Below are positions 46,958-57,997 of a stretch of 64,000 bases of DNA, piece by piece. The stretch covers positions 124,001 through 188,000 of the forward strand of contig BJKQ01000020.1 of NCBI GenBank assembly GCA_006538405.1, given 5' to 3'. The notes under the pieces were generated by a model. That model ran no database searches and was not told the DNA's origin. It saw nothing but the letters and a program-made list of their open reading frames with translations. A program made the position numbers and the translations under genes. Origin of the DNA: Hansfordia pulvinata. Taxonomy: Eukaryota > Ascomycota > Sordariomycetes > Xylariales. Each line of letters opens with the position of its first letter. Positions within the stretch are counted from its first letter, which is position 1.

Positions 46958-47528
46958 TCAAGCTTTATATGCCACGAAAACCTCGCCCAGGAACTTGCCT
47001 CCCTTTGAAAGGTTGATTTGCATTCTCGTGGCATCCTTCGAGTCCTTTATGTCGAACACAGCCTCGAGAATAGCGCGGCGGTACAGTTTCTGAACTCCCA
47101 GGATCCCATCCTTGAACCAGGACAGGCTGAGATACATGTCCTTATCAGGAACTTTGAAAGAAAGCACCTTGTAGCCGTTCGTTACGTGATCGAAGAAATT
47201 TTGCCGCGCGTCGAAACTTGTCCCACTGTTTAATGCAGTTAACGGCCATGCCCTGAACGGAAGTTCCGGGCTTCCGTCCGATGAGTTTGAAGCAAAAGAC
47301 AGTTGCCGACAGCGAGTAGGGGGAATCGGGAACGTCATTCAGGTGGTCTCTTTTGGGTATCCTCGTCTTCTCCTGTTCAGGTCTGCAATGAGGCTTAGAG
47401 CGGACAAAAAGAAGGAAGAGGCTGTAGAAGTCGAAAAATAGCTGTCTGTGTGTGCATCTCGATGTTGGCCAGCTGGCAGACCAATTGAATTCGTTGTTGG
47501 TGAGTGACTGTAGCATGGTCATCAACAA
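46958..47528 (-). pseudogene. Broken hypothetical protein gene, possibly secreted
   Basis: Two overlapping minus-strand frames look like one gene. The 5' part (47528 to about 47230) contains a hydrophobic stretch (LFFDFYSLFLLFV), a Lys-Arg site in RIPKRDHLND and the segment ATVFCFKLIGRKPGTSVQG. The 3' part continues in another frame as NFFDHVTNGYKVLSFKVPDK and ends FLGEVFVAYKA. The switch is near 47218-47235. Unlike every other frame break in this window it needs an extra base (or two lost), so it may be real decay or an unrecognised intron. The family is not recognised. No good start codon with a standard signal peptide was found. Confidence 0.45.
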
Positions 47529-49452
47529 AAAGCGTGGAGCTTTGTTCTTTACTTTATGAGCCTAGATGGGGGCCTCAGTGTGAGAAGGACGGCATGCCGT
47601 TTCCTGATTCAGTCCGGGGGTGGTAGCCGAGAATCAAGAAAACGAAACCAGCTAATACTATGGAACTAAACCATGGTTGCGGCCGTATAAACGGACTGGA
47701 TAGTGTTATGGCCGCCCACTGCGGCTGCCGCTAGCAGATCAAAGCGAGATAAGTTAGCAAATTCCCGCCATGTCGCTTAAAGCTAAAAAGAAGAAAAGGC
47801 GGAAATGGAAAATAAGGTATGGTTATAAGGACTTACCGCGCAGGTTTTAGAATTCGAATATAAAGCCAGGTGCAACGTGGCTCGTTCCCTAAAAAAGAGT
47901 ACGTTCTCACTCTTAGCCTACATTCCTTAATCCTTAAAATCAAAGTATGATATGTTATATAACTTTTTCAGAAGACTTAAATACAATAAGTCGTTGTTTT
48001 TACTACGGATACGACTTACGCTGTATATCAACTTAAAGACACGTAGCTGATTGTAAAAGGCATAAGCACTTTTATATCAGCTTATCTTAACGTATCCTGG
48101 TTAATAAGTCAGGAAGACTTTCCAAAATGCTGCGCAAGTTCAGTCGGCGACCATTACAGATGCCCCGGTGACGTTATTTTACCATTTTCTATAATTCATT
48201 TCAAAAGACGTACTGTCTTGAAGAACCGGGTGGTAACATTTAGCCTGAAACCTACGGTGCTTCGATAACGTTTCGGAAGTAGAATGTGCTCTGCACAATA
48301 TCAGAAAATAATAAGTCAGATACCACACGCACGGCGCGACAGTCTTCGATGCCTTAGACACGAACATATAAAGGGCTCCGCTGCTGACGGTTTACCTGGA
48401 GTCGCCCTACGCCAGTCTGCTCAAGTACACGTGTACCCCTTTCGATTGCCATTCAGGGAAAACCAAGGGTACGACTTCTACAATGTTATTACGGACTGGA
48501 CTATTCCTACTAACCCTCGCATGCCCATGTCTGAGGTACTAGCAGCCAGCTAGGCGACTTGAGCTCGCGTTGCGAATGATGGGGTACTCGTTTTGTGTGA
48601 AAGATGCATCCTCGAAGTGGCCGATCCGGGCTGAAATAAAGAGGGTCTCTTAATGTGGGCCATGGGCCACGTACAACTTTCAGCTTCGTCCGGCCACAAC
48701 CAGTCAGCTGCCTTTAAAGGAGGTGGTGGCGGATGGCGCATGCGTCATGTGGCGAGAGCTCGGCTAGCACCCCTGCGAGGCCTTTTAAGCTGTGAAAAAA
48801 TGTCGATCAGCTTCGAAGATGCACCGCGGCAGACGGCTGTAAGACAATTTAATCGGATTTGACTTTTCTTGTTAACGATTACCAGGGCAGAAACCTGACA
48901 TCGAGGCACGCTCTCAACTTTGCTTAACGTGTGGGTGTTCCTTGCAATATACAGGGCTCTTGCCTTGAAAGAACGCCCGCTGAATGTGTAAGACAGACCG
49001 GTGCTCTGAGCGACTCATAAAAATACTCCAGCAAAAACAAATTTATTCACTTGTTTCTACGAGGGGAGCTATACCCCATTGTAATCAATACACGCGGCTC
49101 AGCTTAGCTGGGATCATACGGTATAATTGTGCATCGTCGCTAGGTACGACACTTTTGCCATTACATCCCTGTAAGAGTGAAAGCTGATAGCAAAGCACGG
49201 CCTGGAGAAAAAAAATGATGAACAGCTGAAAAGGGGTTAAACAAAGCTGAGCAATGACCCTGGCCCGTTTGAAGCGGAGCCCCGGCCACGGACTGGTCCC
49301 TTTTCATGATTTCTGTGGGCTATCGCAAACAATTTATGGACCTATTCTGATACTTCCCGACACTTAAAAGACCAGTGTGTAGCCTTCATCCCCAACTGTT
49401 TATATCATTTAAGAAACCTACAGAGTTCATACCGACCATCTTAATCAACGAG
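47529..49452. other. AT-rich intergenic region
   Basis: About 1.9 kb. An open frame at 48284-48553 (plus) and an alternative frame across the same bases are both about 90 codons with no clear features; neither is called. No RNA gene is seen. Confidence 0.5.
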
Positions 49453-50034
49453 ATGCAGCTTACCTCCGCGTTCTCGTACGCCGCAGCCGCCGCTCTGCTG
49501 TCCGCTCCCTTAACATCCGGCGGGGGTATTGTGCGTGAATCAAAGTGGTGGCTGGAAACGTACAGCACCGAAAAAGCATGCGATGAACAGCCCAGACTGT
49601 CCAACAGCTTTTATACTAGCTCAAAGAAGATGTCCTGCACAAAAATAGAGAAAGTACGTATGAAAGCGATCAGTGGAGTATTTGCGTCTTAGTCTGCCCT
49701 CGAATCCTTATCTTAAATATCTCGAGACCAGTGCTCTGGATATACGGCATCTTTTATAATCCCTTATAGAAGCCACGTTTATTCGGAAACGACATGAAAG
49801 CACTGATATACACGCGCAAAACTGATCACTGATACTAATGTGGATATTTTATAGAGTTTCCAGGCATACACGGTCACAATAGCCGAACTGAAGAAGAAGA
49901 AGAAAAACCCCTGCTTGGTTCTTCTGTTCACGAATGATTCCTGTTCCGGCTGGGCTATAAATACCGGCACTAACGATCCCTGTGCGGTTGTGCCCGACGT
50001 CGAGCAGGATTATTGGTTTGAAGTTAGATGTTGA
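49453..50034 (+). CDS. Small secreted cysteine-rich protein, 126 residues
   Basis: Two exons, 49453-49653 and 49855-50034, joined in phase 0 by a 201-nt intron with donor GTACGT, branch-like ACTAAT and acceptor TATAG. Residues 1 to about 23 (MQLTSAFSYAAAAALLSAP...) form a signal peptide. The mature ~103 residues contain six Cys (in KACDE, MSCTK, NPCLV, DSCSG, DPCAV and VRC at the C-terminus), enough for three disulphides. There are also a Lys run (ELKKKKKNP) and several Trp/Tyr. No family is recognised. Size, signal and Cys content fit a secreted effector or antimicrobial-type protein; this is inference. It is embedded in AT-rich DNA but its codons are not unusually AT-rich. Confidence 0.78.
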
Positions 50035-50741
50035 ATAAACATATAAAGCTGAACTGAGTATAAAATAGTTAACAACATTATATATATCACGACGTGAAAG
50101 ACGAATAACTTATTAATAATAGCGGTGAATAAAAGTGAGCCCTGAAAAAGATAAATGGAAATAAATACTAATAATGATTTATTAATATATTTATAATACG
50201 AGTATTAATAAAGGAAGAATCAGCGTTTACATAACGACCTTCTTTTATGAAAGTACGTTAAAAAAGTTATAAACTCATATGAATTACTTAATTATATATA
50301 TTATTATGTTATTTTTACTTATTAAGATTCAAAAAGAAAATAGCTTTATATTCACGTTTAAATGTCGTTTTTATTCATCGTTAACTTACCTTCATGCCTC
50401 GGTGAATACATTATTATACTTATTATTTTTATAATTAATATATTTAAATATTTCAAGAGACCGGTTTATTAGCTAGCTTTTAGACTCTTAATACGTTAAT
50501 AATATTTAACTTATCTATTATATATACTTGACGAGTGATTAAGGTTCACGGTTTCAATTTTTATTATATGTTGCCTTTTTAAATTCCTAGAACTAATATT
50601 TCTTTAAGGTTAAAATCTCAACCTCACTGCGACTTTTTACGTTCTTCGGTTAAAACAGGTTTTCGATATATAATTCCGCTGTACATGATATTGATCAAGT
50701 CTTCGCACGTGCAGAATAATGAATGTCTAATATCTCGAGCC
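50035..50741. other. Extremely AT-rich spacer
   Basis: About 700 bases dominated by TTA/TAA/ATA, consistent with repeat-induced point mutation of an old repeat. No open frame of note; one TACGAGTA motif at 50197. Confidence 0.6.
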
Positions 50742-51442
50742 TTATTCAGACGTCTGACCACGAACCAGGTCCACTATGTGCGCAAGCCTGGATGAACTTG
50801 CTCCCATAAGAACCACCGCGCCGTCCCTGTCCCTGAAATACCAGAAGTTAACCAGTTTCCACCAATACTCGGGGGCGGTCTCAACCTGCTCGTGAGCCCA
50901 CAATGAGTAGCGATCATGGTTGTATTCCTCTTCTGTCGCCTTCTTGCCTCTTCTTTCAGCGAGGTATGCCTGAAACGTGTCCATCGATCTTTCCCAGTAC
51001 CGCTTCCCTCTTGACTTTCCATGGTCGAATACAGTGTTCACCGCGTTTATCACGACTTCTCTCTCCCCTGGCTTCATTAACCGCCATTTCTTCTTCTGCC
51101 ACTCAGGCATGAAATCACCATACCAGTCGACCATGGTCAGAAAGCTGTTATTGAATGTATGATTAGCAATCTGAATGTTGAAATGCCAGGCATAGGCCAA
51201 GGTCAGAAGGGGCGCGCTGAGCCCGCGCAGCATTCGTCGTGCTTATAAGTCGCTTACTCTTTGCCCCCTAAGGCTTGCACATTCTTATAAGGGTCCTTCG
51301 AATCTTCATAACTTGGAGGGTCCACCGAGTCGTCATAGATTGGAGGGTCGTTAATGCCGCGGGGTGCTTTCAACGCTGATAGCGCGTATAATGGAGCAGC
51401 TATAGCAGCTGTCGAAAGAAACACAAAGCCCCAAAGACGCAT
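50742..51442 (-). CDS. Secreted protein with two PPxY motifs, about 219 residues
   Basis: Exon 1 (51442-51258) encodes the signal peptide MRLWGFVFLSTAAIAAP and a short acidic segment with two PPxY motifs, DPPIYDDS and DPPSYEDS, spaced 11 residues apart. Exon 2 (51216-50742) continues in phase and encodes about 157 Trp/Tyr/Lys-rich residues (for example WQKKKWRLMKPGEREVV and APEYWWKLVNFWYFRD). The intron would be only 41 nt (51217-51257), shorter than usual, so the join is uncertain; the exons could also belong to a different splice form. A TATAAAT box lies about 95 bases upstream. PPxY binds WW domains, such as those of Nedd4/Rsp5 ubiquitin ligases. Family not recognised. Confidence 0.6.
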
Positions 51443-52936
51443 AGTGATTGAAAGGTTCTTGTGAGGGGGGCAAGCAATGATAAATGTAAGGATTATGAGC
51501 TGTCTGGTTCGAGGCTTAATCGTGAAAAGACCTTCATTTATAGTTTTCAATCAACGTCATAAAGCGCTACGTCGCCATGTGTTGATTTCAAGTTAATTTA
51601 AGTAATAGCGTCAACGCAAAAGCGCGCTTTTAAGCTATATTCAATACCGAAGGGTTAGCGCTGACTGTGTCGTTTAATGATACTTCATATAGTTAATAGA
51701 TGCAGACAAATATGGTTGAAGAGGATGGCTAGGAGGCCGCTAATTATTTTGATAATAAATGTATTTTAAGCGGCCCGCGGCCCGCGGCCCGCCCGCGTTA
51801 ATGTTGAAGCTGGAAAAGGACTAATATAAAGCCAGTATATATAACGGACTTAAGTGACTTAAAATTTAAGTGACGTTTTATAAGAATGGCGCTTCTATAA
51901 AGTCGTATTATCGTGATATATTGCTTTAACATTTAAATATATTAATCATTTTACCGACGAGGTACTGAATCTTCAACTTTCGCGAGGCTACTTTAACTAT
52001 TATCTTTACGTTCAAAGTCGGTTGCCGAGACGCGACGTTCACGAAGTAAGGAACTCGTCACCGCTCCGTCTTTTAAGCAATCTACGTTCAAGTAAGGAAT
52101 CTGTACAATGATAAGCGTATTTAAGCTCGTAATGAGTGATCGGCTCCTTATATTCATTAAACATATCGGAACATAAGGTGAATATAAGGTAATATATGGC
52201 GGTTTTTCTTATCTTATCAAAGCGCGGTTCATTCGCAAAATATTACCGGAGTAAAGTCTGGAGAAGGTGGTGGCGACACCTTTATTGCCTCGATAACCAG
52301 CTCGAGATATTAATAGACGCTCGGCTACCGGTTTAGCTTCGGGCTATTCAGGCCCTTCACACGAGCCTCCATTCATTCAGGAGCATTCAATCACATGCAT
52401 TCGTTACTGCGACCCAGCAGCGATCCTCGTGGAAGGGCTTTATCAATATAAAGGCGCCTTACACTTCAGTCGATCCCCGCCTATTACAGTGGCGCCGACA
52501 GCTCGCAATCTGCGCGAGAGCCCTATTATGCATGTGGAACTGCGTAACTGGTTGAGGACTCGAGTGCTTATCGTGGTCGATTGTCGCGCAAGAGCACTAT
52601 GATGGTCGCGGCTGACATGCGAGGCGTTGCTGACCTCGCCACTACACGGTGGCAGGATCCGGTTTCGGGCGCAGACGCTTAAAGGGTGGCGTGCTACATC
52701 GCTCCAGGAGTCGAGCTGAGCTTCAGCTGATGCCACCCGCTCGTGTGACCAAGCACCACGGGGTGTGCCCTCGCTTATCTATGAGTGATCTAAAACTAGC
52801 AGTTTATATTTTAGACTTTCTGTTCTTCGCTCGTTATCAAGTGACCGTTCATAGCAGGCACTGTCGACCAACTTTAACAATCAGTCCGTTAAATGAAAAG
52901 TTCTTATTCACAAAGTCCCATCATTCAGGGCTTAAT
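51443..52936. other. AT-rich spacer with an internal GC island
   Basis: AT-rich to about 52330, interrupted by GC repeats of GGCCCGC at 51771-51797; GC content rises again near 52440-52760. No convincing gene; an 80-120-codon frame upstream of 52937 is read through by chance. Confidence 0.5.
51536..51542 (-). promoter_or_regulatory. TATA box of the PPxY secreted protein gene
   Basis: TATAAAT on the minus strand, about 95 bases upstream of the start at 51442. Confidence 0.5.
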
Positions 52937-53240
52937 ATGCGTCCCTTAGCTTTCTTCTCCTTGTTCGGGTTCCTCACTTTAACACTACAAAGTCCCTTAA
53001 ATATCGAAAGCCGCGGCGTGATTTTGAAGAGGTCGTGAGTCAGATCCCTGTGAGGTATTGATCATTTAATACCTGATGTGCTATTTACTGATGTTCTGGA
53101 CACCTAGATACGCGAGTGAAGCTGCTTGCAAGGCTGACAACTGCCCAGGTTGTGTTAGAAGCCACTTCCTGGACACTTGGTTATGCCCTGATTTCGATGA
53201 GTCCCGGATTTGGCCCTGGCATAACGATGAGCGCGCCTGA
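52937..53240 (+). CDS. Secreted peptide with Kex2-type site and four cysteines, 76 residues
   Basis: Exon 1 (52937-53034) encodes the signal peptide MRPLAFFSLFGFLTLTLQS and a short pro-segment ending ILKR. Intron 53035-53107 (73 nt) has donor GTGAGT, branch TACTGAT and acceptor CTAG. Exon 2 (53108-53240) completes a Ser codon and encodes a 44-residue mature peptide with Cys in AACKAD, NCPGC and LCPD, ending HNDERA. The other frame over exon 2 is also open but does not match the splice phase. Lys-Arg right before the Cys-rich part fits Kex2 processing, as in small fungal peptides. The family is unknown. Confidence 0.7.
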
Positions 53241-54656
53241 GCCTGAGACTCTCTGGAATGTCGAGATCGCATCTCTCACATTCATTGACCAGCCTATTTG
53301 ATGTGAAGGCGCCCGCCGGTGCGTTTGCCCGCTTAAGCTGAAGTCCTTAAAAGAATAATGCAAAGGGCGCCGCTGTTTGAGCTCAAGGGTTTAAACAGAT
53401 TGAAGGGAATTGCCTATGTTATACGACGAACGCCGCGAGTTAAACCCATGGGACCTTCTTTACTGAATAAATCTGGTAAGCGTTAAGGGCTTAGAGAAAA
53501 TAGAGTACCATTCAAAAGGTGAATGATTTTACAAGAATATAATAGGGAAAGAAATGTATATAGTTCTTAAATCATAGAATTATCAGTGGTCGTTCATGAT
53601 CGAACTTTAAACTTTTAGCTTTGCGGAATAGCGATCAAATATTTTGAAGTAAAGCAATAAAAAGGCTTTCATTATAATCATTCTACTTACTGGTTCCAAG
53701 AAAGGACCTGCCCGCTTACCGGCATTTATATGTACTCACTTAGCGTGGCTCAGCAATTGAGTGGCTCCCAGAGAATGGCAGTAGTCACGTTGGGACAGGT
53801 CCGTAAACCCGGGCGGCGACGGCCACTATTAAATGTGTACTCACAACGGAGATGTGAACAGAAATAGCTTACCACTAAATGGCTTATACTTTCCCACTGC
53901 TAAAAGTTCTTTGATTCTTAATGTAGTTGAAAGCTAGTTCCGGCTTTACTGATCTTGGCGTATGATCATTCTACATAAGCAACTTCGCCATCTTTTCAGG
54001 GGACAATGCCCGCGCGCACAGTAGCAGCAGGCTCTTACCCATCGATCGTATGCCTCGTAGGCTACTACGCATGCAGATTAATCATTTGATTGCAGTTTAC
54101 ATTGAAAAATGAAAATAAACCCTGAAACTCCTGGATGAAGCGCACAGTCTTGCCCTGATCAAGACCCCAAGGCGCTGTCAGATGATAGTCGCCATTGGGG
54201 GTCTCTTGCGGCGCAGCAGGGGAAGAAATCAGTAGCGTAGCATGTGAGACTGGAGAAAGCTTCACTGTGGATGTGCAAGTTTGAGATGGCTCGGATAAAG
54301 TGACTCAGCAGTACGGTTTCGACCCTTCACTTGCTTCTGAGCAGCATCCATGGGCATGATCACCCCTTATCTCATCGGGCTTCCTACACACGCAGTCGCG
54401 GTCGCAGGGGGAATTCATCCGAGTTCCCCATCTCCTCACGCTGGCTATGCTGGGTACGTTCACCGTGGGTCTGCAGACACAGCATCGAAATCAAGACTGA
54501 GCTCTTCATCCATCTCTCCATCGCGAAGCTGAATATCTTCCAAGGCTGCTAGTAGGGCTAGGGTTGCACACACCTTCACTTGCACAATGCCCAGTATTCT
54601 CGGTACCTATTCCAGGTTGAGGAAGATCACCGCCTCCCCCGCGCCCCCCTTAGCCT
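53241..54656. other. AT-rich spacer, right edge of the island
   Basis: AT-rich until about 54.3 kb and then GC-rich. A minus frame at 54065-54265 and a plus frame at 54350-54532 look partly coding but have no start context, signal or family, so they are not called. Confidence 0.5.
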
Positions 54657-55819
54657 TTAAAGTGCCTTCCACAGTACTTCCGGTGCGTCGTCACCAGCCT
54701 TTGTCGGGACGTCGTCGCCAATTGGCGTGGTCAGCGCGTCCCTGATCCGGCCCTTGGAGTCGATGAACTGCGCGCTCAAGGACCCCGCGTACTCGTTTAC
54801 GAGCCTGGCGAGGCTCACGAGCTTGGGGTACCGGGGTTCGAAATACGGTTCCGCGGGGCTCGTGAGCGAGTAGCGCAGCTGACCCTGCTGCGTGCTTCTG
54901 GGGACGGCTCGTGCTGGAACAAGACCTGCTCGCTGTTCGCCCTCCACCAGATCTTGCGCCACCGTCGCGAGGGCGGGCCGGCGAGCTCGAAGGGCCTGGG
55001 GTTCTCCTGCGCGACGCCGTGGAGGAAGCCTTGGAAGTCCAGGGCCAGCAGGCGCGCGTGGTCGGGCACGTTTTTGAACTCGGCGAGCTTCGAGTAGCTC
55101 ACGACCTGGTCTCCCTTGGCCATCCCCTTGGCCTTTTCCAGGGGGCTGACCAGGCCTTCCAGCCACCGGATCAGACCCTCAGCGCCGCCCCGGAGGTCTT
55201 GGTGGGGCTGGTACGTCGCCGGCGACGGGTTCTCGAGTATGTGGACCAGGTCCTGGATCAGGCCTCTTCTCACCGAGATGCCGCTGCCCAAGGGCGAGCC
55301 TTGGAGCGGGAAATCCACGGGCCGGCCCATGTGGTGCGCGGCCGCGGTGCGCAGGAAGAAGAGGCCCTGGGCGCCCAGCAGAGCGCGGCGCCAGGCATCG
55401 TAGGCGCGTGTCTCCGGCTGCGGCGACATGGTCTTCAGGGTGTCCCGGTACCCCATGACGGTCGGGTCTGAAGAAGACCCGATGCGGGCCCAGAGCCCCT
55501 GGCTCAAGAGGCTGCGCTGGCGCGGGCTGCTGGGGCTCATGTCGCTGTCGGGATCCTCCGACTCGAGCATGTCCTGAATCGCCAGCGCCATGCAGAAGCC
55601 GTCGTTCAGGTAAAAGGGCTTCTCCGGGGTGTAGAGGATCCTCTCGATGTATCCCCAGCCGGAGACGGTGTGCGCGAAGAGGATGGCTTTGATGTTGGCC
55701 CCGACGTCGGTGGTGATGGGCGGCGAATCGAGCCCGACCACCACAGCGACGTGAGCGAGCAGGGCCGCGAGGGCCCAAGCCCTCAGACACGCAGTGGTGG
55801 AGCTTGTCCGAAGTAGCAT
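54657..55819 (-). CDS. Secreted protein of unknown family, about 387 residues, frame broken
   Basis: Starts at 55819 with MLLRTSSTTACLRAWALA and a hydrophobic stretch ending VVVGL, a plausible signal peptide. The body is GC-rich, single exon, with segments such as GWGYIERILYTPEKPFYLND, FPLQGSPLGSGISVRRGL and KIWWRANSEQVLFQHEPS. The frame then slips at a four-base C run (minus strand; GGGG at 54900-54903 on plus). One more C continues the protein as TQQGQLRYSLTSPAEPYFEP and ends APEVLWKAL. Only two Cys are seen in the mature part or none, depending on signal cleavage. I do not recognise the family. It sits at the GC-rich border of the AT-rich island. Confidence 0.65.
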
Positions 55820-57997
55820 GGTGTTTACTGAGCAGCCGTGAGCTGATGAGAGGTCGAGGGTGGATGAGAGGGGGAGATTGGGCACGGCTACGAGGATCGC
55901 GGTGCGGCATGCTCAGTCCGGACTGCCAGCAAAGCAGGCGAGGACGAGGTCGGCTTTTCAGTCAAGCCAGAGTGGTGACCCTCGACGCCATCCCAAGCCC
56001 GAGGGCAACTTTGAGCAGAGGATACCTAGGTACCTTACCTAGTAGGTAGATTTGGAAAGAGTAAATGGGGACCTCCTTTTTCGCCTACCCTCGTCGATGG
56101 CCACTTTTTGTGTCTTTCTGCCGGGGCGGATGTCTTTTTATTGATCGCGTGCCTCGCTCGCCACGGCACAACGCGCACGCGCCGCCTCAGAGTTCACACG
56201 CCGCCGCAGAGTTGGGCATGGGTTTGCGCAGAGGTCGCCCATCGAGACGGAGGCCGAATCCCCGAGGACCCCGACGCCGCCACCACCTGTCTGGCATGAG
56301 TGACGGTGTCTGGGTCCGTACGCGTCGGCGACGTCGGCGCCCCGAACTTGCAAGGAGGTGGCGTTCAAGGCGCTCGCCCAGCGCTGGCGACGGCCGACCA
56401 GACCATCCCAATGTAGGTGTAGGTACCGGTCAAAGCCTTTACCGGAGCTCGAGAATTTCAGATACGAGACTGAGCCCGCCACGGATTCGCCACGGGCGGC
56501 GCGCCAATTTGGAAAGCGGTTGTCGGTCGGTCGGCGGGAGGAGCGGATGTCAACGCGATGCTTCCACCTCTAAATCTGTAGCTTTCGTCACGCCTGACAC
56601 GGTCTGCAGACGCCACAGCATTCAAGGCGGGCCACAACTCCTCCCTTCCCGGCAGCATGTACACGTCTTGTTGGTGATGTGCCTACGGTAGAGGGTTGAT
56701 GATGGGCACGCCATCAGATCGTGGGGCGGCTCATGCCCCTCCGAATGGCACCGTGATTGCCTTTGCGTCTTCAAGTTTGCTGGCCAAATCTCATCGGTCG
56801 GAACAACAAGCATGCTTATATTATATAGGTAGGTATCTCTGAGGAGCTCACCGTTCGCCAGCGGCGGGGACCAGCCTCACGGCATAGCACCGTACTTGAG
56901 TTCTGCACCACAGTCGAGTCGTGGCATCAGCTCAAGAGTCCAAATAGACCCGCACCACTCTACCACAAAAAGAACCTCTCATCAAGGGACAGAGAAACAA
57001 GGCTCAAGTCAGGTATGATTAGCTCCGTTGTCATTGTCGAGCGATCTATTCGAGAGCCCACTTCTCAGCGTGCGCAGTGCCTTCCGTCGCAGAGATGGGC
57101 AAGTTCTCCCGTTGTTCCGGTGCCATGCTTTCTGCGCAGCAGACGGCTTGCGCAGCAGGCACAGCCACATAAAGGCTACTGACTCTTCAGATGTCATCTC
57201 GCGCGCGATTGACTCCTGCAAGCGGTCGAGGGCGCGGCCCTCTTGAAAGGAGACGCAGCGTTCACGAGTCACGTGTGAGACGGAGTGCCCAGCCGGGGTC
57301 AACACCCTGCCACCTCCTCGAAGAGGCGGGTGCAGAGCCTGGGCGAGGACCACTGAGCGCTCTCAAGAGGAAGCACCACGGCGCGACCCTCGACACCCGA
57401 GTCCCGCCGCCCCCGGCCGAGGGCGTGATGCGGCGCTACCACGAGGTTGAGGAAGGGCTGGACTCAAAGGACGTCGACTCGCGCGAGATTCGCAGCGCAG
57501 CGGCCGCGGCGGAGACGAAGCCCGCCCCCTTCGACAAGACCGCTGCAACTCGATCGACTGCGGGGCCGAGGTAGGCGCCGGCGAGGGCGGCAGACAGCGC
57601 CATCCGTACGAACGCGGGATGCGGAGGCTCTGCTCGGGCATCCCACGATGCCGCGCGCCCGTCGTCGACACGGAGAATCCGGTCCACATCTGCGTGTGAG
57701 CCGCGGGCGCGGGAGCCCGAAATGGATGACATCCGCCGTGCGCCGCCACCACGCCAGAACGGCCGCTCTGATCCGTCGGGGCTGCTGGCCAGGAAAAGCT
57801 GGAGAGATGCATTCACCTGTTCTTGTCTTGGGCACAGCAGCAGTGGATTGCTCGGCCACTGGTGGGCTGAATGATTCGCGGCGCTCGCCTCGGCCAGTCG
57901 GCACAATGCTGCAGGGAATGGACTGCCTGCTCCATCTCCAGTTAAACTCGCAGCCAACGGTGCGGTGCGCACCGGGAAGTGTAAGCCTTGTGACTTG
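55820..57997. other. Intergenic region between tandem minus-strand genes
   Basis: Contains the promoter of the preceding gene and the 3' region of ALG12. The spacer motif ACCTAGGTACCTTACCTAG lies near 56024. GC-rich frames on both strands between 57190 and 57970 are open but show no motifs or consistent splicing; no gene is called. Confidence 0.5.

Noticed and set aside
48284..48553. A 90-codon frame and an alternative Cys-containing frame over the same bases
   Set aside because: Neither has a signal peptide or a convincing splice partner.
54065..54552. Short frames at 54065-54265 (minus) and 54331-54552 (plus)
   Set aside because: They look partly coding, but no start, signal, splice sites or family could be supported.
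57191..57972. GC-rich open frames on both strands upstream of the ALG12 3' end
   Set aside because: Ala/Arg/Pro-rich shadows without motifs; no splice model or start context.
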